DNA of 16,396 nucleotides from Clostridia bacterium (GCA_017612495.1 JAGAFQ010000095.1:1-16396); one strand, 5' to 3'. Shown: positions 1-8,549, numbered from the stretch's first letter. Notes: generated from the letters alone by a model not told the origin. A program made the numbers and translations.

Positions 1-1477
1 CAAAGACGATCTTTTCGGCGACACGTCCGCCGAGAAGTTCGGCGATCTCTTCTTTGAGTCCGCTCTTATACACGCTGTATTTATCCTCTTTCGGCGGATT
101 CAAGGTGAAACCGAGCGCTCTGCCGGAGGGAATTATGGAAATGAGTCTTACGGGGTCGAGAGAGGGCAAAACGTGTGCAACGATAGCGTGACCTGCCTCG
201 TGGAACGCGGTCTTGCGCTTTTCGCTCTCTTTTATCTTGTTTTTCTTCGGAATGCCGACGATGATCTTCATAGAGGCTTCTTCGATATCCGTCATTCCGA
301 TAAGGCTTTTGCCCTTTCTTGCAGCGGTCAGAGCCGCTTCGTTCAAGAGGTTTGCAAGATCTGCGCCGGTAAAGCCGACGGTCGTCTGCGCGATCTTTGC
401 AAGGTCAACGTCGCCCTCAAAGGGTTTGTTTTTTGCATGTACCTTTAAGATCTCTTCTCTGCCGCGAAGATCGGGGTAACTTACTACGATCTGTCTGTCA
501 AAACGTCCGGGGCGAAGGAGCGCCGGGTCAAGGATATCTGAGCGGTTCGTTGCCGCCATGACGATGACGCCCTCGTTGTTGCCGAAGCCGTCCATTTCAA
601 CAAGCAGCTGGTTAAGCGTTTGTTCGCGCTCATCGTGTCCGCCGCCGAGACCTGCGCCGCGATGACGTCCGACCGCGTCGATCTCATCTATAAATATAAT
701 GGAGGGAGCTGCTTTTTTTGCGGTGTCAAAAAGATCTCGCACACGCGAAGCGCCGACACCGACGTACATCTCGACGAAATCGGAGCCGGAGATCGAGAAA
801 AACGGTACGTCTGCCTCGCCTGCAACTGCCTTTGCAAGAAGTGTTTTACCCGTGCCGGGAGGGCCCATCAAAAGCACACCGTGCGGGATCTTCGCGCCAA
901 GACGAGAATATCTTGCGGGATCTCGGAGAAAATCGACGATCTCGTGAAGTTCTTCTTTCTCTTCATCGGCACCTGCAACGTCGGCAAAAAGCACCTTTTT
1001 CTTTTCGTCCTTGCCCATTTTGGTCTTTGCTCTGCCGAAAGAGGCGATCTTGCCGCCCTTGCCTGCCGCTTGATTCATTGTGATTACCCACAAAACGACA
1101 AAGAGGGCGATAACGATCACATAGGGCAAGAAGCTGACCCACCAAGCGATGGGCTCGGGAGCTTCATAGTTGAAATCCTTGATAATGCCCGCTTCATATT
1201 GCTCTCTTACCGTATCGCCGAGGTCGCGCAGGAAAAGTTCAAGCGACATCAAACGATATTTTACGGGCGATTTTCCGTCTTTGAGCGTCAACGTCAGCAT
1301 AAGGTCTTCATCGACGGTAAATGAATCGACCATTTTCTCGTCGAAGCATCTTATAACGTCGCTGTATTTAGGGGCGCTCTCCTGCATATTATCCAAAAGC
1401 ATTGTTGATGCGAACAACACAATGCCGATAAGTACCGCATAGAATACGAGTACTTTAGCTGTACTTTTTTTCTTCAT
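1..1477 (-). CDS. ftsH: ATP-dependent zinc metalloprotease FtsH, 3' end cut by window edge
   Basis: This is the membrane-anchored AAA+ protease that degrades misassembled membrane proteins and selected regulators. About 492 codons are visible. There is an N-terminal membrane segment (about residues 9-27), a short extracytoplasmic domain, and a second membrane segment (about 112-134). The AAA module follows, with Walker A GPPGTGKT at 205-212, Walker B IIFIDEID at 260-267 and the second region of homology around 311-330, which includes the arginines of RPGRFDR. The zinc site HEAGH is at 426-430. The third zinc ligand and the C-terminus lie outside the window. The ATG at 1477 is preceded by GGAGGAG, and the hpt stop codon lies 20 bases upstream, so the two genes are co-transcribed. 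It is the last visible gene of the minus-strand operon, as in the tilS-hprT-ftsH order of Bacillus. Nothing in the visible part is broken. Confidence 0.97.
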   Translation of the reverse strand, partial: MKKKSTAKVLVFYAVLIGIVLFASTMLLDNMQESAPKYSDVIRCFDEKMVDSFTVDEDLMLTLTLKDGKSPVKYRLMSLELFLRDLGDTVREQYEAGIIKDFNYEAPEPIAWWVSFLPYVIVIALFVVLWVITMNQAAGKGGKIASFGRAKTKMGKDEKKKVLFADVAGADEEKEELHEIVDFLRDPARYSRLGAKIPHGVLLMGPPGTGKTLLAKAVAGEADVPFFSISGSDFVEMYVGVGASRVRDLFDTAKKAAPSIIFIDEIDAVGRHRGAGLGGGHDEREQTLNQLLVEMDGFGNNEGVIVMAATNRSDILDPALLRPGRFDRQIVVSYPDLRGREEILKVHAKNKPFEGDVDLAKIAQTTVGFTGADLANLLNEAALTAARKGKSLIGMTDIEEASMKIIVGIPKKNKIKESEKRKTAFHEAGHAIVAHVLPSLDPVRLISIIPSGRALGFTLNPPKEDKYSVYKSGLKEEIAELLGGRVAEKIVF

Positions 1478-1497
1478 TTAAGCTATGTCTCCTCCGA

Positions 1498-2055
1498 TCA
1501 TTTATCATATACAGAGCGCTTTAAGATGCCGACGTACGGCAAAGCGCGATATTTTTCATCATAATCAAGTCCGAAGCCGACCACGAATTCGTCCGGTATC
1601 ACCTTGCCTGTATAGTCGGGGGTGAAATCGACCTCGCGGCGCGAGGGCTTATCAAGAAGCGTGCAGGTCTTAACACTGTTTGCTCCTTTAAGTCGCAGAT
1701 ATTCGCAAAGATATGAAAGAGTACGTCCGCTGTCGATGATATCTTCGATAACGAGGATATCGCAATTTCCGAGATCCGTGCGGTGGATATCGAGAATTAT
1801 ATTCACGGCACCCGAAGTCTTTGAGCCGCCGCCGTATGAAGATACTTTCATAAAGTCTATCTCAACGGGAGTTTCTATCGTCTTCATAAGATCGCCCATA
1901 AAGACGACGGAACCTTTTAAGATGCAAAGAAGCAAAAGCTTCTTTCCGTTTTTGACGCGCTCCGAATAATCGCGGTCGATCTTGGCGGCGATGTCGGCAA
2001 TGATGCCCGAAAGTTCTTTTTCGTCAATAAGTATTCTTTCAATATCGTTGTTCAT
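1498..2055 (-). CDS. hpt: Hypoxanthine phosphoribosyltransferase
   Basis: This purine-salvage enzyme transfers phosphoribose from PRPP to hypoxanthine (and often guanine), giving IMP or GMP in the cytoplasm. The 185-aa length is normal for the bacterial family. The PRPP-binding loop VIEDIIDSGRTL is at residues 102-113, the flexible-loop SSYGGG at 72-77 and the LKGSV loop at 46-50. The C-terminal DEFVVGFGLDYDEKYR is also typical. A longer frame opening with TTG at 2079 exists, but it overlaps the end of tilS and lacks a ribosome binding site. The ATG at 2055 has GAGG seven bases upstream, so I chose it. It lies 13 bases after tilS and 20 before ftsH, a conserved Bacillota triplet. In Bacillus the HprT protein is reported to act with TilS on ftsH expression; whether that applies here is inference. 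Confidence 0.97.
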   Translation of the reverse strand: MNNDIERILIDEKELSGIIADIAAKIDRDYSERVKNGKKLLLLCILKGSVVFMGDLMKTIETPVEIDFMKVSSYGGGSKTSGAVNIILDIHRTDLGNCDILVIEDIIDSGRTLSYLCEYLRLKGANSVKTCTLLDKPSRREVDFTPDYTGKVIPDEFVVGFGLDYDEKYRALPYVGILKRSVYDK

Positions 2056-2068
2056 AAAAAAGCCTCGT

Positions 2069-3472
2069 TTATTTTTCAAAGTAATATATGTTGCAAATGT
2101 TTTGAGAATCGGTTTTTTCGGTCACTTTGACGTCATCGCGCATCGAGCAGAACGGAAGCCACACAATGCCCTCATCGTCATAAAGCGCCGGCAGATATGT
2201 TCTTTTTGCGGTGTCGATCTTTTTATCAGACATCGTTTTTTTGACCGTGTGAGTCATATTTCCGTAGCGGTATTTTTCATTTCCCCTCGGAGTTTTTATA
2301 TACAACTCTCCGTTTATTTTATCAAAATCAATAACGGCTTTTGCATACTTTTTGTAAACATTCTTATATTTTTCAAATCCGCCGCCGTCTTTTGACAGAT
2401 AAAAGGCCGCGCCGTGATCGTCAAGCGGTAAAAAATCGCCGCAGAACACGGTCTTATCAAGTTTCGCAGTCCCTCTGTCGTTTTCGCCTCTGCGGCAAAA
2501 AGAAACGTTTTCGCTCGTGACGACGAATTTTATGTTTTCGGCAAAGCAAAGTTCCGCCTTGTTGCTTGTTTTTGCAAGCAAAAGCGCATCGCAAATATTC
2601 TTTCGCGACGGTGTGATATCGGAGATCTCTGCGCACATTTTCATCAATATCCTTGACGATATCGCCTCGTTGCAGGCGTTTAACACGTCCTTTGGAAAAC
2701 GTGAGCCGTCATAATGTTCGCCAAAAACCTTTTTCGCATCGGAATCTATATATTCTTCGTCGATCTCAAAAGTTCTTGCGGCATCCGTTATATGCTCGCC
2801 GAAAGAAGAATTTATCTTTTTAAGGCTCGGCAAGACGGTATTTCGCAAATAATTCCTTGAATAGTCATTGTCGTTGTTCGTGCTGTCGAAAACATATTCG
2901 CATTTCATCGAATCAAGGCAGCGCCGTATATCTTCTTTGTGCAATTCGAGGATGGGGCGGATAAAATATATTTCTCTGCCCGTCTTCGTCTTTTGAAGTC
3001 TTTTCTTCGGAATTCCGCCGAGTGAGCGCAAAGAAGCGCCTCGCAAAAGCTTAAAAAGCACCGTTTCAACGACGTCGTCGCTGTTGTGCGCCGTCGCTAT
3101 ATAATCGGCAAAACATTCGTCAGCCGCCTGCAAAAAGGCATCGTAACGCGCTGCCCTCGCCGCATCTTCGCTGACTTTTTTGCGGCACATCGCAGGCACA
3201 TCGCAGTCTTTTAAGATAAACCGAACGCCGAGTTTTTCGCAGAGCGATCTGCAAAAATCGGCATCTCGCTGAGCCTCCGACTGCCTTATGTGATGATTGA
3301 CGTGAACGCATATAAGGTTCAGTTTTTTTGCCTCTTTATAGCGCATAAAAAAGTTCAGCAAGAATACCGAATCGGCACCGCCGGAAAGTCCCAAAAGCAC
3401 GGTTTTTTCGTCTTCGATGCCGAGAGTATCGGCAAATTTTTCAGCGCGACAGTAAAGTGTATCAAAATCCAT
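2069..3472 (-). CDS. tilS: tRNA(Ile)-lysidine synthetase TilS
   Basis: TilS attaches lysine to cytidine-34 of the CAU-anticodon tRNA-Ile, changing both its charging and its decoding from Met to Ile; the enzyme is essential. The 467-aa length matches Bacillus-type TilS. The N-terminal ATP-pyrophosphatase domain carries the P-loop SGGADS at residues 30-35 and the second family motif as HNSDDVVET. The less conserved tRNA-binding and C-terminal domains follow, ending in a region with RTYLPALYDDEG. The ATG at 3472 has an AAAGGTG-type ribosome binding site. Upstream, 34 bases separate it from the lipoprotein gene; downstream, 13 bases separate its stop codon from hpt. Identification rests on the P-loop, the length and the position before hpt-ftsH. 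Confidence 0.96.
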   Translation of the reverse strand: MDFDTLYCRAEKFADTLGIEDEKTVLLGLSGGADSVFLLNFFMRYKEAKKLNLICVHVNHHIRQSEAQRDADFCRSLCEKLGVRFILKDCDVPAMCRKKVSEDAARAARYDAFLQAADECFADYIATAHNSDDVVETVLFKLLRGASLRSLGGIPKKRLQKTKTGREIYFIRPILELHKEDIRRCLDSMKCEYVFDSTNNDNDYSRNYLRNTVLPSLKKINSSFGEHITDAARTFEIDEEYIDSDAKKVFGEHYDGSRFPKDVLNACNEAISSRILMKMCAEISDITPSRKNICDALLLAKTSNKAELCFAENIKFVVTSENVSFCRRGENDRGTAKLDKTVFCGDFLPLDDHGAAFYLSKDGGGFEKYKNVYKKYAKAVIDFDKINGELYIKTPRGNEKYRYGNMTHTVKKTMSDKKIDTAKRTYLPALYDDEGIVWLPFCSMRDDVKVTEKTDSQNICNIYYFEK

Positions 3473-3506
3473 TCGGCACTTTCACCTTTCCCTCTCGGGA
3501 ATTTTT

Positions 3507-4373
3507 TTATTTTTCGGGCGCTGCTTCAAATATTCTCGCAACGGCATCTGAAACGTTAATTGCCGCAGTGTCGGCAGAGCCTTTGTATGCGTTTTCAAAA
3601 TCCCCCTCAAGGTCGGCTTTGCCATCGAAGTCAAGCGCGAAGAAGCCGTAAAAGAGCGGCATTGCATCGGCATAGTTTGTTTTGATCTCTTCAAGAGCGG
3701 CTTTGAGTGTCGCCGTATCCTTTGAAAAGGCACTGTAAAATGCCGCAGCGAAAATCACGTATTCGCGGCATTTGTCAAAAGCCTCGTCGCCAAGATCCTC
3801 GGCGCCGATCAAATAATTATCGGCAACTTTCATCAAAGCGATACCGCTGTCTTTGTTCGGCTTGTAAATATCGATGATGCCGACGGCATTTCTGTAAATG
3901 TCGAATACCGCTTCAAGCTCCGATGCATCGCGTTCTGCCGGCTTTTTGTCGTTGATCAAGAGCGGAATGAAGCCCGCATATTTATCGGTGACGTCTTTTA
4001 AGGTCGCAAGCTTGCTTTCATCGTTCTCATATCCCTCGAACTTGCTGCAAAGCTCATAGAAATCATAATAGAAAGTATTGACGTCGGAAAGTGTGATATA
4101 GGGCATTATGTTGATAAGGTTCTTTTCGACGGAGCTGTATGCCACGATCGCTCTTTCGTCAACACCGTTTTGAGAAACGTATGTGTTTATATCGGCAATC
4201 GCCTTTTCATATTTTTCAACGGTAAGTCTCTGCTGTCTGAAAACGTCTTCAAGCAGATAGTCGATGACCGTTTCGGTCTTTTCGGGAGTTTTTTCGGTCT
4301 TTTTGCAAGCACTCGTAAAGACGCAAAGGACGAGCATAAATGAAGCCAAAACGGCGCAAATGATTCTTTTCAT
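3507..4373 (-). CDS. Predicted lipoprotein of unknown function
   Basis: I do not recognise this 288-aa protein. It begins with a classical lipoprotein signal: two basic residues (K2, R3), a hydrophobic stretch at about 4-20, and a lipobox-like FTSAC with Cys23 as the predicted lipidation site. A Lys/Glu/Thr-rich linker follows. The rest appears largely alpha-helical, with many Asp, Glu, Ala and Tyr residues and no cysteine motif or catalytic signature I can identify, so a scaffold or binding role outside the membrane is more likely than an enzyme; that is inference. The ATG at 4373 is preceded by AAAGGA. It starts 18 bases after dnaB and ends 34 bases before tilS, so it is co-transcribed with essential replication and tRNA-modification genes. 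It occupies the point where two normally separate core clusters meet. Confidence 0.85.
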   Translation of the reverse strand: MKRIICAVLASFMLVLCVFTSACKKTEKTPEKTETVIDYLLEDVFRQQRLTVEKYEKAIADINTYVSQNGVDERAIVAYSSVEKNLINIMPYITLSDVNTFYYDFYELCSKFEGYENDESKLATLKDVTDKYAGFIPLLINDKKPAERDASELEAVFDIYRNAVGIIDIYKPNKDSGIALMKVADNYLIGAEDLGDEAFDKCREYVIFAAAFYSAFSKDTATLKAALEEIKTNYADAMPLFYGFFALDFDGKADLEGDFENAYKGSADTAAINVSDAVARIFEAAPEK

Positions 4374-4391
4374 ATCGGTAATTCCTTTTTA

Positions 4392-5723
4392 TTATTCTTC
4401 AGATGATTTTTGCTCACACGAGGTGAATTTCGTATATTTGCCCAAGAAGTTCATCTTGACGACACCGGGCGCACCGTGACGGTTCTTTGCCACGATGATC
4501 TCCGCCTGGTTGGGATTATCTCCGCTTTCGGCATCAAAATCTTCTTTGCGGTGCACGAACATAACGATGTCGGCATCCTGCTCGATACCGCCCGATTCAC
4601 GCAGATCGTGAAGCGCGGGGCGGCGATCTTTTGAAGCGGATTCACGGTTGAGCTGCGCGCAGGCAATGACGGGGACTTCGAATTCCTTCGCCATTTTTTT
4701 GAGGTTGCGCGAAATATCCGCAACTTCGAGCGCACGGTTGTCGGTATTCTTTTCGCCCTGCATAAGTCCCAAATAGTCAACGACCACAAGTCCCAAATTC
4801 TTCATACGACGAAGCTTTGATTTCATCGACGTGATGGTGATATTCGTGGTATCGTCAAAATACATTTCGCAATCGTTGAGTCTTGACGCGGCGTGGGCAA
4901 GCTCTTTCCAGTCATCGGCATCAAGCGTGCCGGAGCGGAGCTTATAGCTGTCAACGAGCGCTTCGGAGGAAAGGATACGTGTGACGACCTGCTCGTTGGA
5001 CATTTCAAGAGTGAACGTGCAGACCGCCTTTTTAGTATTTTTGGCAACATTTGTCGCAATATTCATCGCAAGCGCGGTTTTGCCCATACCGGGGCGCGCG
5101 CCTATGATGACAAGATCCATTTTGCCGAGACCGACTATGAGTCTGTCAAGATCTGAAAATCCGGTCGGGACCCCGATGCCGGCATCTTTGTCGTTATTCA
5201 GTTTTTTGAGATCGTCATACGTTGAAACCAAAATATCCTTGATATGCTCAAAGTTTTTCGGTGCATTTCCGTCGGCGATATTATAGATCTTCTGCTCGGC
5301 GGCGTCGAGTATCGTCTCGACTTCGTCCTTTGCCTCGTATGAAATGCCGGAGATCTCCGACGCGGCGTTTATGAGCTTGCGCAAGATGCTCTTATCGGCG
5401 ACTATTTTGGCATAGTCAACTATGTTTGAAGACACGGCGACGGAATCGAGTATCGTTCTTATATAGGTCTTGCTCGATTCCTGATCGAACGTTCCCTGGT
5501 GGATGAGTTCATCCATCAGCGTTACGTGGTCGATCGTTTTGCTCTGCAAAAAGAGCGACTGCATCGCCTGAAAGATATTTTTGTTTTCTTCCGAATAAAA
5601 ATCTTCGCTTGTGATGATGGACGTTATATCCGCAAATTTTGCGGGATCGATGAGCACTGAGCCCAAAACGCCCATTTCCGCTTCAAGCGATATCGGCATT
5701 TTCTTGAATATCTGATCACTCAT
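4392..5723 (-). CDS. dnaB: Replicative DNA helicase DnaB (DnaC in Bacillus)
   Basis: This hexameric helicase unwinds the chromosome at the fork and binds primase. The protein is 443 aa from the chosen start, normal for the family. The N-terminal helical domain begins with the typical MPISLEAEMGVLGSVL segment, and the RecA-like domain holds Walker A GARPGMGKT (about residues 208-216), Walker B LVVVDYL (312-318), the AQLNRE motif (356-361), DLRESGGIEQDAD (373-385) and the VAKNRHG region with the arginine-finger candidate (411-417). A TTG-initiated extension to 5750 exists, but the ATG at 5723 lies four bases after the rplI stop codon, which fits translational coupling; its own Shine-Dalgarno is weak. 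No intein or frameshift is present. Confidence 0.97.
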   Translation of the reverse strand: MSDQIFKKMPISLEAEMGVLGSVLIDPAKFADITSIITSEDFYSEENKNIFQAMQSLFLQSKTIDHVTLMDELIHQGTFDQESSKTYIRTILDSVAVSSNIVDYAKIVADKSILRKLINAASEISGISYEAKDEVETILDAAEQKIYNIADGNAPKNFEHIKDILVSTYDDLKKLNNDKDAGIGVPTGFSDLDRLIVGLGKMDLVIIGARPGMGKTALAMNIATNVAKNTKKAVCTFTLEMSNEQVVTRILSSEALVDSYKLRSGTLDADDWKELAHAASRLNDCEMYFDDTTNITITSMKSKLRRMKNLGLVVVDYLGLMQGEKNTDNRALEVADISRNLKKMAKEFEVPVIACAQLNRESASKDRRPALHDLRESGGIEQDADIVMFVHRKEDFDAESGDNPNQAEIIVAKNRHGAPGVVKMNFLGKYTKFTSCEQKSSEE

Positions 5724-5727
5724 AAGC

Positions 5728-6177
5728 TTACTTCGACTCGGCAACGACAACGTTTATTTTGCCCGAAACGTCTGTATAAAGCTTTACATCGAGCAAATAA
5801 GTGCCGAATGCCTTTATCGGATTCTCCATTTGAATTTTTCTTTTGTCGACCGTGATGCCGTGCTGCTTTTCAAGCTCCTCGGCTATATCCTTTGAGGTGA
5901 TGGAGCCGTAGGTCTTTCCGTCGGCGCCTGCGTTCGACGTTATCTTGACGACAAAGCCCTCAAGCTTTGCGGCAATTTCTTTTGCCGCCGCTCTTTCCTG
6001 CTCGATGCGGTATTTCTGCGATTCCTCTTTGGCGCGCAAATCGCTTAACACCTGGTTATTCGCTTCTTTTGCAAGTCCCTTGGGAAAAAGAAAGTTTCTT
6101 GCGTATCCGTCGGATACGTTGATCAAATCGCCCTTCTTTCCGCTTCCCTTTACGTCTGCGAGTAATACTACTTTCAT
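5728..6177 (-). CDS. rplI: 50S ribosomal protein L9
   Basis: L9 binds 23S rRNA near the L1 stalk and helps maintain reading frame. The 149-aa length is standard. The N-terminal domain has the family signature, beginning MKVVLLADVKGSGKKGD and continuing with YARNFLFPKGLA; a long charged connecting helix and the C-terminal globular domain follow. A GTG start at 6186 would add three residues, but GGAG lies eight bases before the ATG at 6177, so that start is preferred. The gene is 42 bases after gdpP and four bases before dnaB, reproducing the conserved gdpP-rplI-dnaB order. Confidence 0.98.
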   Translation of the reverse strand: MKVVLLADVKGSGKKGDLINVSDGYARNFLFPKGLAKEANNQVLSDLRAKEESQKYRIEQERAAAKEIAAKLEGFVVKITSNAGADGKTYGSITSKDIAEELEKQHGITVDKRKIQMENPIKAFGTYLLDVKLYTDVSGKINVVVAESK

Positions 6178-6219
6178 TTTTAACACTCCGTATCTATATG
6201 AATTTGAAAAATTTACACA

Positions 6220-8271
6220 TCAAACGTTTTCTTCGAAATATTCGTCGATCGCATCGCGGAGCAGACCGAGCGCCTTTTGCATCGATACTCCCACGACCTG
6301 TGCGCCGGCATTATCGAAATGTCCGCCGCCCGAAAGTTTTTCGAGGATCACCTGAACGTTTATATTGTTTTGGCTGCGAGCCGAAATGTGTACGGTATCT
6401 TCTATTTTGCAAAGCGCGAACGAAGCCGATACACCGTCGATGGTCAAAAGCTTGTCTGCGACCTTTGCCGCGGTTATTCTGTCGCTCGTATCGCATTCCG
6501 CTTCGCTTGCGGATATGGCGATATTCTCTCTGTAAATAACGACGTTCGATTCAAATTTTGACTGACGGGCAAAATCTTCCATCGTCGTTCTGAAAAATTT
6601 CTGTGCATCGACGGGGTTTGCTCCCTCGCCGCGCAGATAAAGCGCCGCCGAGAAAGTTCTGACACCGGTATTTCTCGAAAACTGCTTCGTGTCGAGCATT
6701 ATTCCGGCAAACATAAGGTCAGCCTCTTCTTTGGGCAGCGAGCCGACCGGCATTACCTGCTCGAGCAGCTCGCTCACAAGCTCGCATGCGCTCGATGCCG
6801 AGGGCTCGATATAAGAGATAGCCGGAGGATTTTTGAATTCCGCTGTTTTTCTGTGGTGGTCGATAACTACCGTATCGGCGATGGTATCAAAAAGGTCGGG
6901 CGCCTCAAAAAGCGAGACGTTGTTGACATCGACAACGATAAGGAGCGTTTCCGATGTCACAAAATCCATAGCCTTTTGACGGTCAACGAACACACCGTCA
7001 TATTCGGGCTTGTCAAGCACCTTTGACAAAACGGGAGTCAGGTTTTTATCATCGACGTCCAAAACGAAATTTACCGAAGCGCCGCAATATTTGCAAAGTC
7101 TTATTATGCCGATGCCGGCGCCGAAAGAGTCGAAATCGGCGAACTTGTGGCCCATAACGATGACGTTTTTGCTGTTCGATATCTTATCGACGAGTTCCAT
7201 CGCAGTGACTCTCGCACGCACCTTTGTGCGCTTCTGCACGGTCTTTGTGCGGCCGCCGTAATATTCAATGCTGTCAACGCTCTTGACGGCGACCTGGTCG
7301 CCGCCTCTTGCGAGAGCCATATCAAGCGCTTCCTTTGCCTGTCTTTCTTTATCGACAAGCGTGCCGGTATTTTTGGAAATACCCATAGAAACGGTGACGG
7401 GAATGTTTGCATCTCCCACTCTTATCTCGCGTATTTCATCAAGGAGCGGGAACTTTTGTTCTATAAGCGTATCGAGATATCTGTTTTCGAGCAGGATTAT
7501 GTATTTTTCGCGCTCGAACTCTTTCATGACTCCGCCATAGGAGTCGACGTATTTGCGAAGCACGTTCTCAACGTCGCTGACGGCTCTGCGATAGCCCTCT
7601 TCGGTGCGTCCGAGCACCTCTTCGAGGTTGTCTATCATAGCATATATGACCGCGGTCTCTTCGTTCTTTCTGCGTTCCATCAAGCGGTAATATTCCGTCG
7701 TTTCGTAGAACATCAGAACGTAATACTGTTTGGAACTTGAATTGAGCTCCTGCGCCTTTATGCGATAGGATCTTGCGATGCCCGATGAAGAATCGGTGCC
7801 GTCGCCGACGCTTTCGCTGATATTCGCGTCGAAGCCGTTTTCATCGTCGCAGGATATGATATCGGCGATCTTCGCGCCGCAAAGCGCCTCGATATATGTG
7901 CCGTAGAGCACGTCTCTTTTTTGGTTCGCAAGGCTTGTCGCCTTGTTATACCATATTATTTTGCCGCTGTCGTCACAAATGACGACGGGCGAAGAAAGCT
8001 TCGTTATAAAATCGAGCGTTATGTTCTGCGGCAAAGCGCTTTTGCCTATATGCGCGCCGAAATCGGGCAGCTCGGCTTTTTTTGAAACAAAATGCAAGAT
8101 CAAATTGAGTGCTGCCGAAAAGACGATGCTTATTATGACTGCCGCAAAAGAGGGCTTTTGGCCGGTCGTTACGGTATACACCGCAAAGGCGATCAAAAAC
8201 ACGGCGAAGGTTACGGCGGCATATATCAGATTTGGAATATATTTTTTAGGCGGACGGTTGTTATTCTGCAT
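6220..8271 (-). CDS. gdpP: Cyclic-di-AMP phosphodiesterase GdpP (YybT family)
   Basis: GdpP is a membrane-bound phosphodiesterase that hydrolyses c-di-AMP to pApA, tuning potassium and osmolyte homeostasis and wall stress. From the ATG at 8271 it is 683 aa. It has two membrane helices (about 11-34 and 42-61), a PAS-like domain (about 90-190) that binds heme in known homologues, and a degenerate GGDEF domain (about 205-335). The DHH domain has GHKFADFDSFGA (374-385), DVNN (448-451), IDHHRK (470-475) and a later LDTKQF Asp, all expected metal ligands. The DHHA1 domain has GGGHFDNAGAQ (648-658). A TTG at 8286 could extend the frame, but GGAGGAAAATT directly precedes the ATG at 8271. It is the first gene of the operon, behind its own promoter. 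Confidence 0.97.
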   Translation of the reverse strand: MQNNNRPPKKYIPNLIYAAVTFAVFLIAFAVYTVTTGQKPSFAAVIISIVFSAALNLILHFVSKKAELPDFGAHIGKSALPQNITLDFITKLSSPVVICDDSGKIIWYNKATSLANQKRDVLYGTYIEALCGAKIADIISCDDENGFDANISESVGDGTDSSSGIARSYRIKAQELNSSSKQYYVLMFYETTEYYRLMERRKNEETAVIYAMIDNLEEVLGRTEEGYRRAVSDVENVLRKYVDSYGGVMKEFEREKYIILLENRYLDTLIEQKFPLLDEIREIRVGDANIPVTVSMGISKNTGTLVDKERQAKEALDMALARGGDQVAVKSVDSIEYYGGRTKTVQKRTKVRARVTAMELVDKISNSKNVIVMGHKFADFDSFGAGIGIIRLCKYCGASVNFVLDVDDKNLTPVLSKVLDKPEYDGVFVDRQKAMDFVTSETLLIVVDVNNVSLFEAPDLFDTIADTVVIDHHRKTAEFKNPPAISYIEPSASSACELVSELLEQVMPVGSLPKEEADLMFAGIMLDTKQFSRNTGVRTFSAALYLRGEGANPVDAQKFFRTTMEDFARQSKFESNVVIYRENIAISASEAECDTSDRITAAKVADKLLTIDGVSASFALCKIEDTVHISARSQNNINVQVILEKLSGGGHFDNAGAQVVGVSMQKALGLLRDAIDEYFEENV

Positions 8272-8354
8272 AATTTTCCTCCACAAACGATATGTAAAGC
8301 CGAAGATGAACGACCAAATTCGGCGTATGAAATATTCTATTCCGAATAATGTTT

Positions 8355-8383
8355 ATTATATCATATACAAAATTTATTGTAAA
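8355..8383 (-). promoter_or_regulatory. Promoter of the gdpP-to-ftsH operon
   Basis: On the minus strand TTTACA (8378-8383) is separated by 17 bases from a perfect TATAAT (8355-8360), preceded by TGA, which makes it an extended -10 element. The predicted transcript starts near 8348 and has a leader of roughly 75 bases before the gdpP ATG. The leader contains an inverted repeat (GCCGAA...TTCGGC) without a following T-run. It is a vegetative sigma-A-type promoter and the only convincing one I see for the seven-gene series. Confidence 0.8.
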
Positions 8384-8426
8384 TACTTTCCGTTCCAAAA
8401 AATGGTACATTTGACGACAAAAAATG

Positions 8427-8455
8427 TTGACTTTATGAAAATTTTGTGATATAAT
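8427..8455 (+). promoter_or_regulatory. Promoter of the thiT riboswitch transcript
   Basis: TTGACT (8427-8432), a 17-base spacer and TATAAT (8450-8455) form a near-consensus sigma-A promoter, with an extended -10 TG at 8447-8448. The start point should fall near 8462, about ten bases before the TPP aptamer. It is divergent from the gdpP promoter; the two -35 boxes are about 43 bases apart. Confidence 0.88.
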
Positions 8456-8471
8456 GCCGTCGATATAAAAA

Positions 8472-8549
8472 ACAGGGGCGCTTTTTGCTGAGATGGAATT
8501 TTTTCCGGTCCCTTCAGAACCTGATACGGATAATACCGGCGTAGGGAGA
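8472..8549 (+). promoter_or_regulatory. TPP riboswitch aptamer (THI element)
   Basis: The conserved TPP-aptamer blocks are present in order: ACAGGGGCGC, GCTGAGA (8488-8494), TCCC TTCAGAACCTGAT, and ACGGATAATACCGGCGTAGGGA. The GGGG near 8475 pairs with the TCCC near 8510, and the CGG/CCG arms around GGATAATACC form the pyrophosphate-sensing stem. Between the first block and GCTGAGA there is only a run of Ts, so the optional P3 stem is almost absent. The element controls thiT, the expected target. Thiamine pyrophosphate should lower expression through the terminator downstream. Confidence 0.96.

Noticed and set aside
620..1324. 234-codon plus-strand open frame opposite ftsH
   Set aside because: It is the antisense shadow of the FtsH AAA domain; it has no ribosome binding site and no recognisable protein features.
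7147..7740. 197-codon plus-strand open frame opposite gdpP
   Set aside because: It lies antisense to well-conserved GdpP coding sequence and has no ribosome binding site or family resemblance.
8287..8350. Possible riboswitch in the gdpP leader
   Set aside because: Only a short GCCGAA/TTCGGC repeat is present, with no conserved aptamer core and no terminator or sequestered ribosome binding site.
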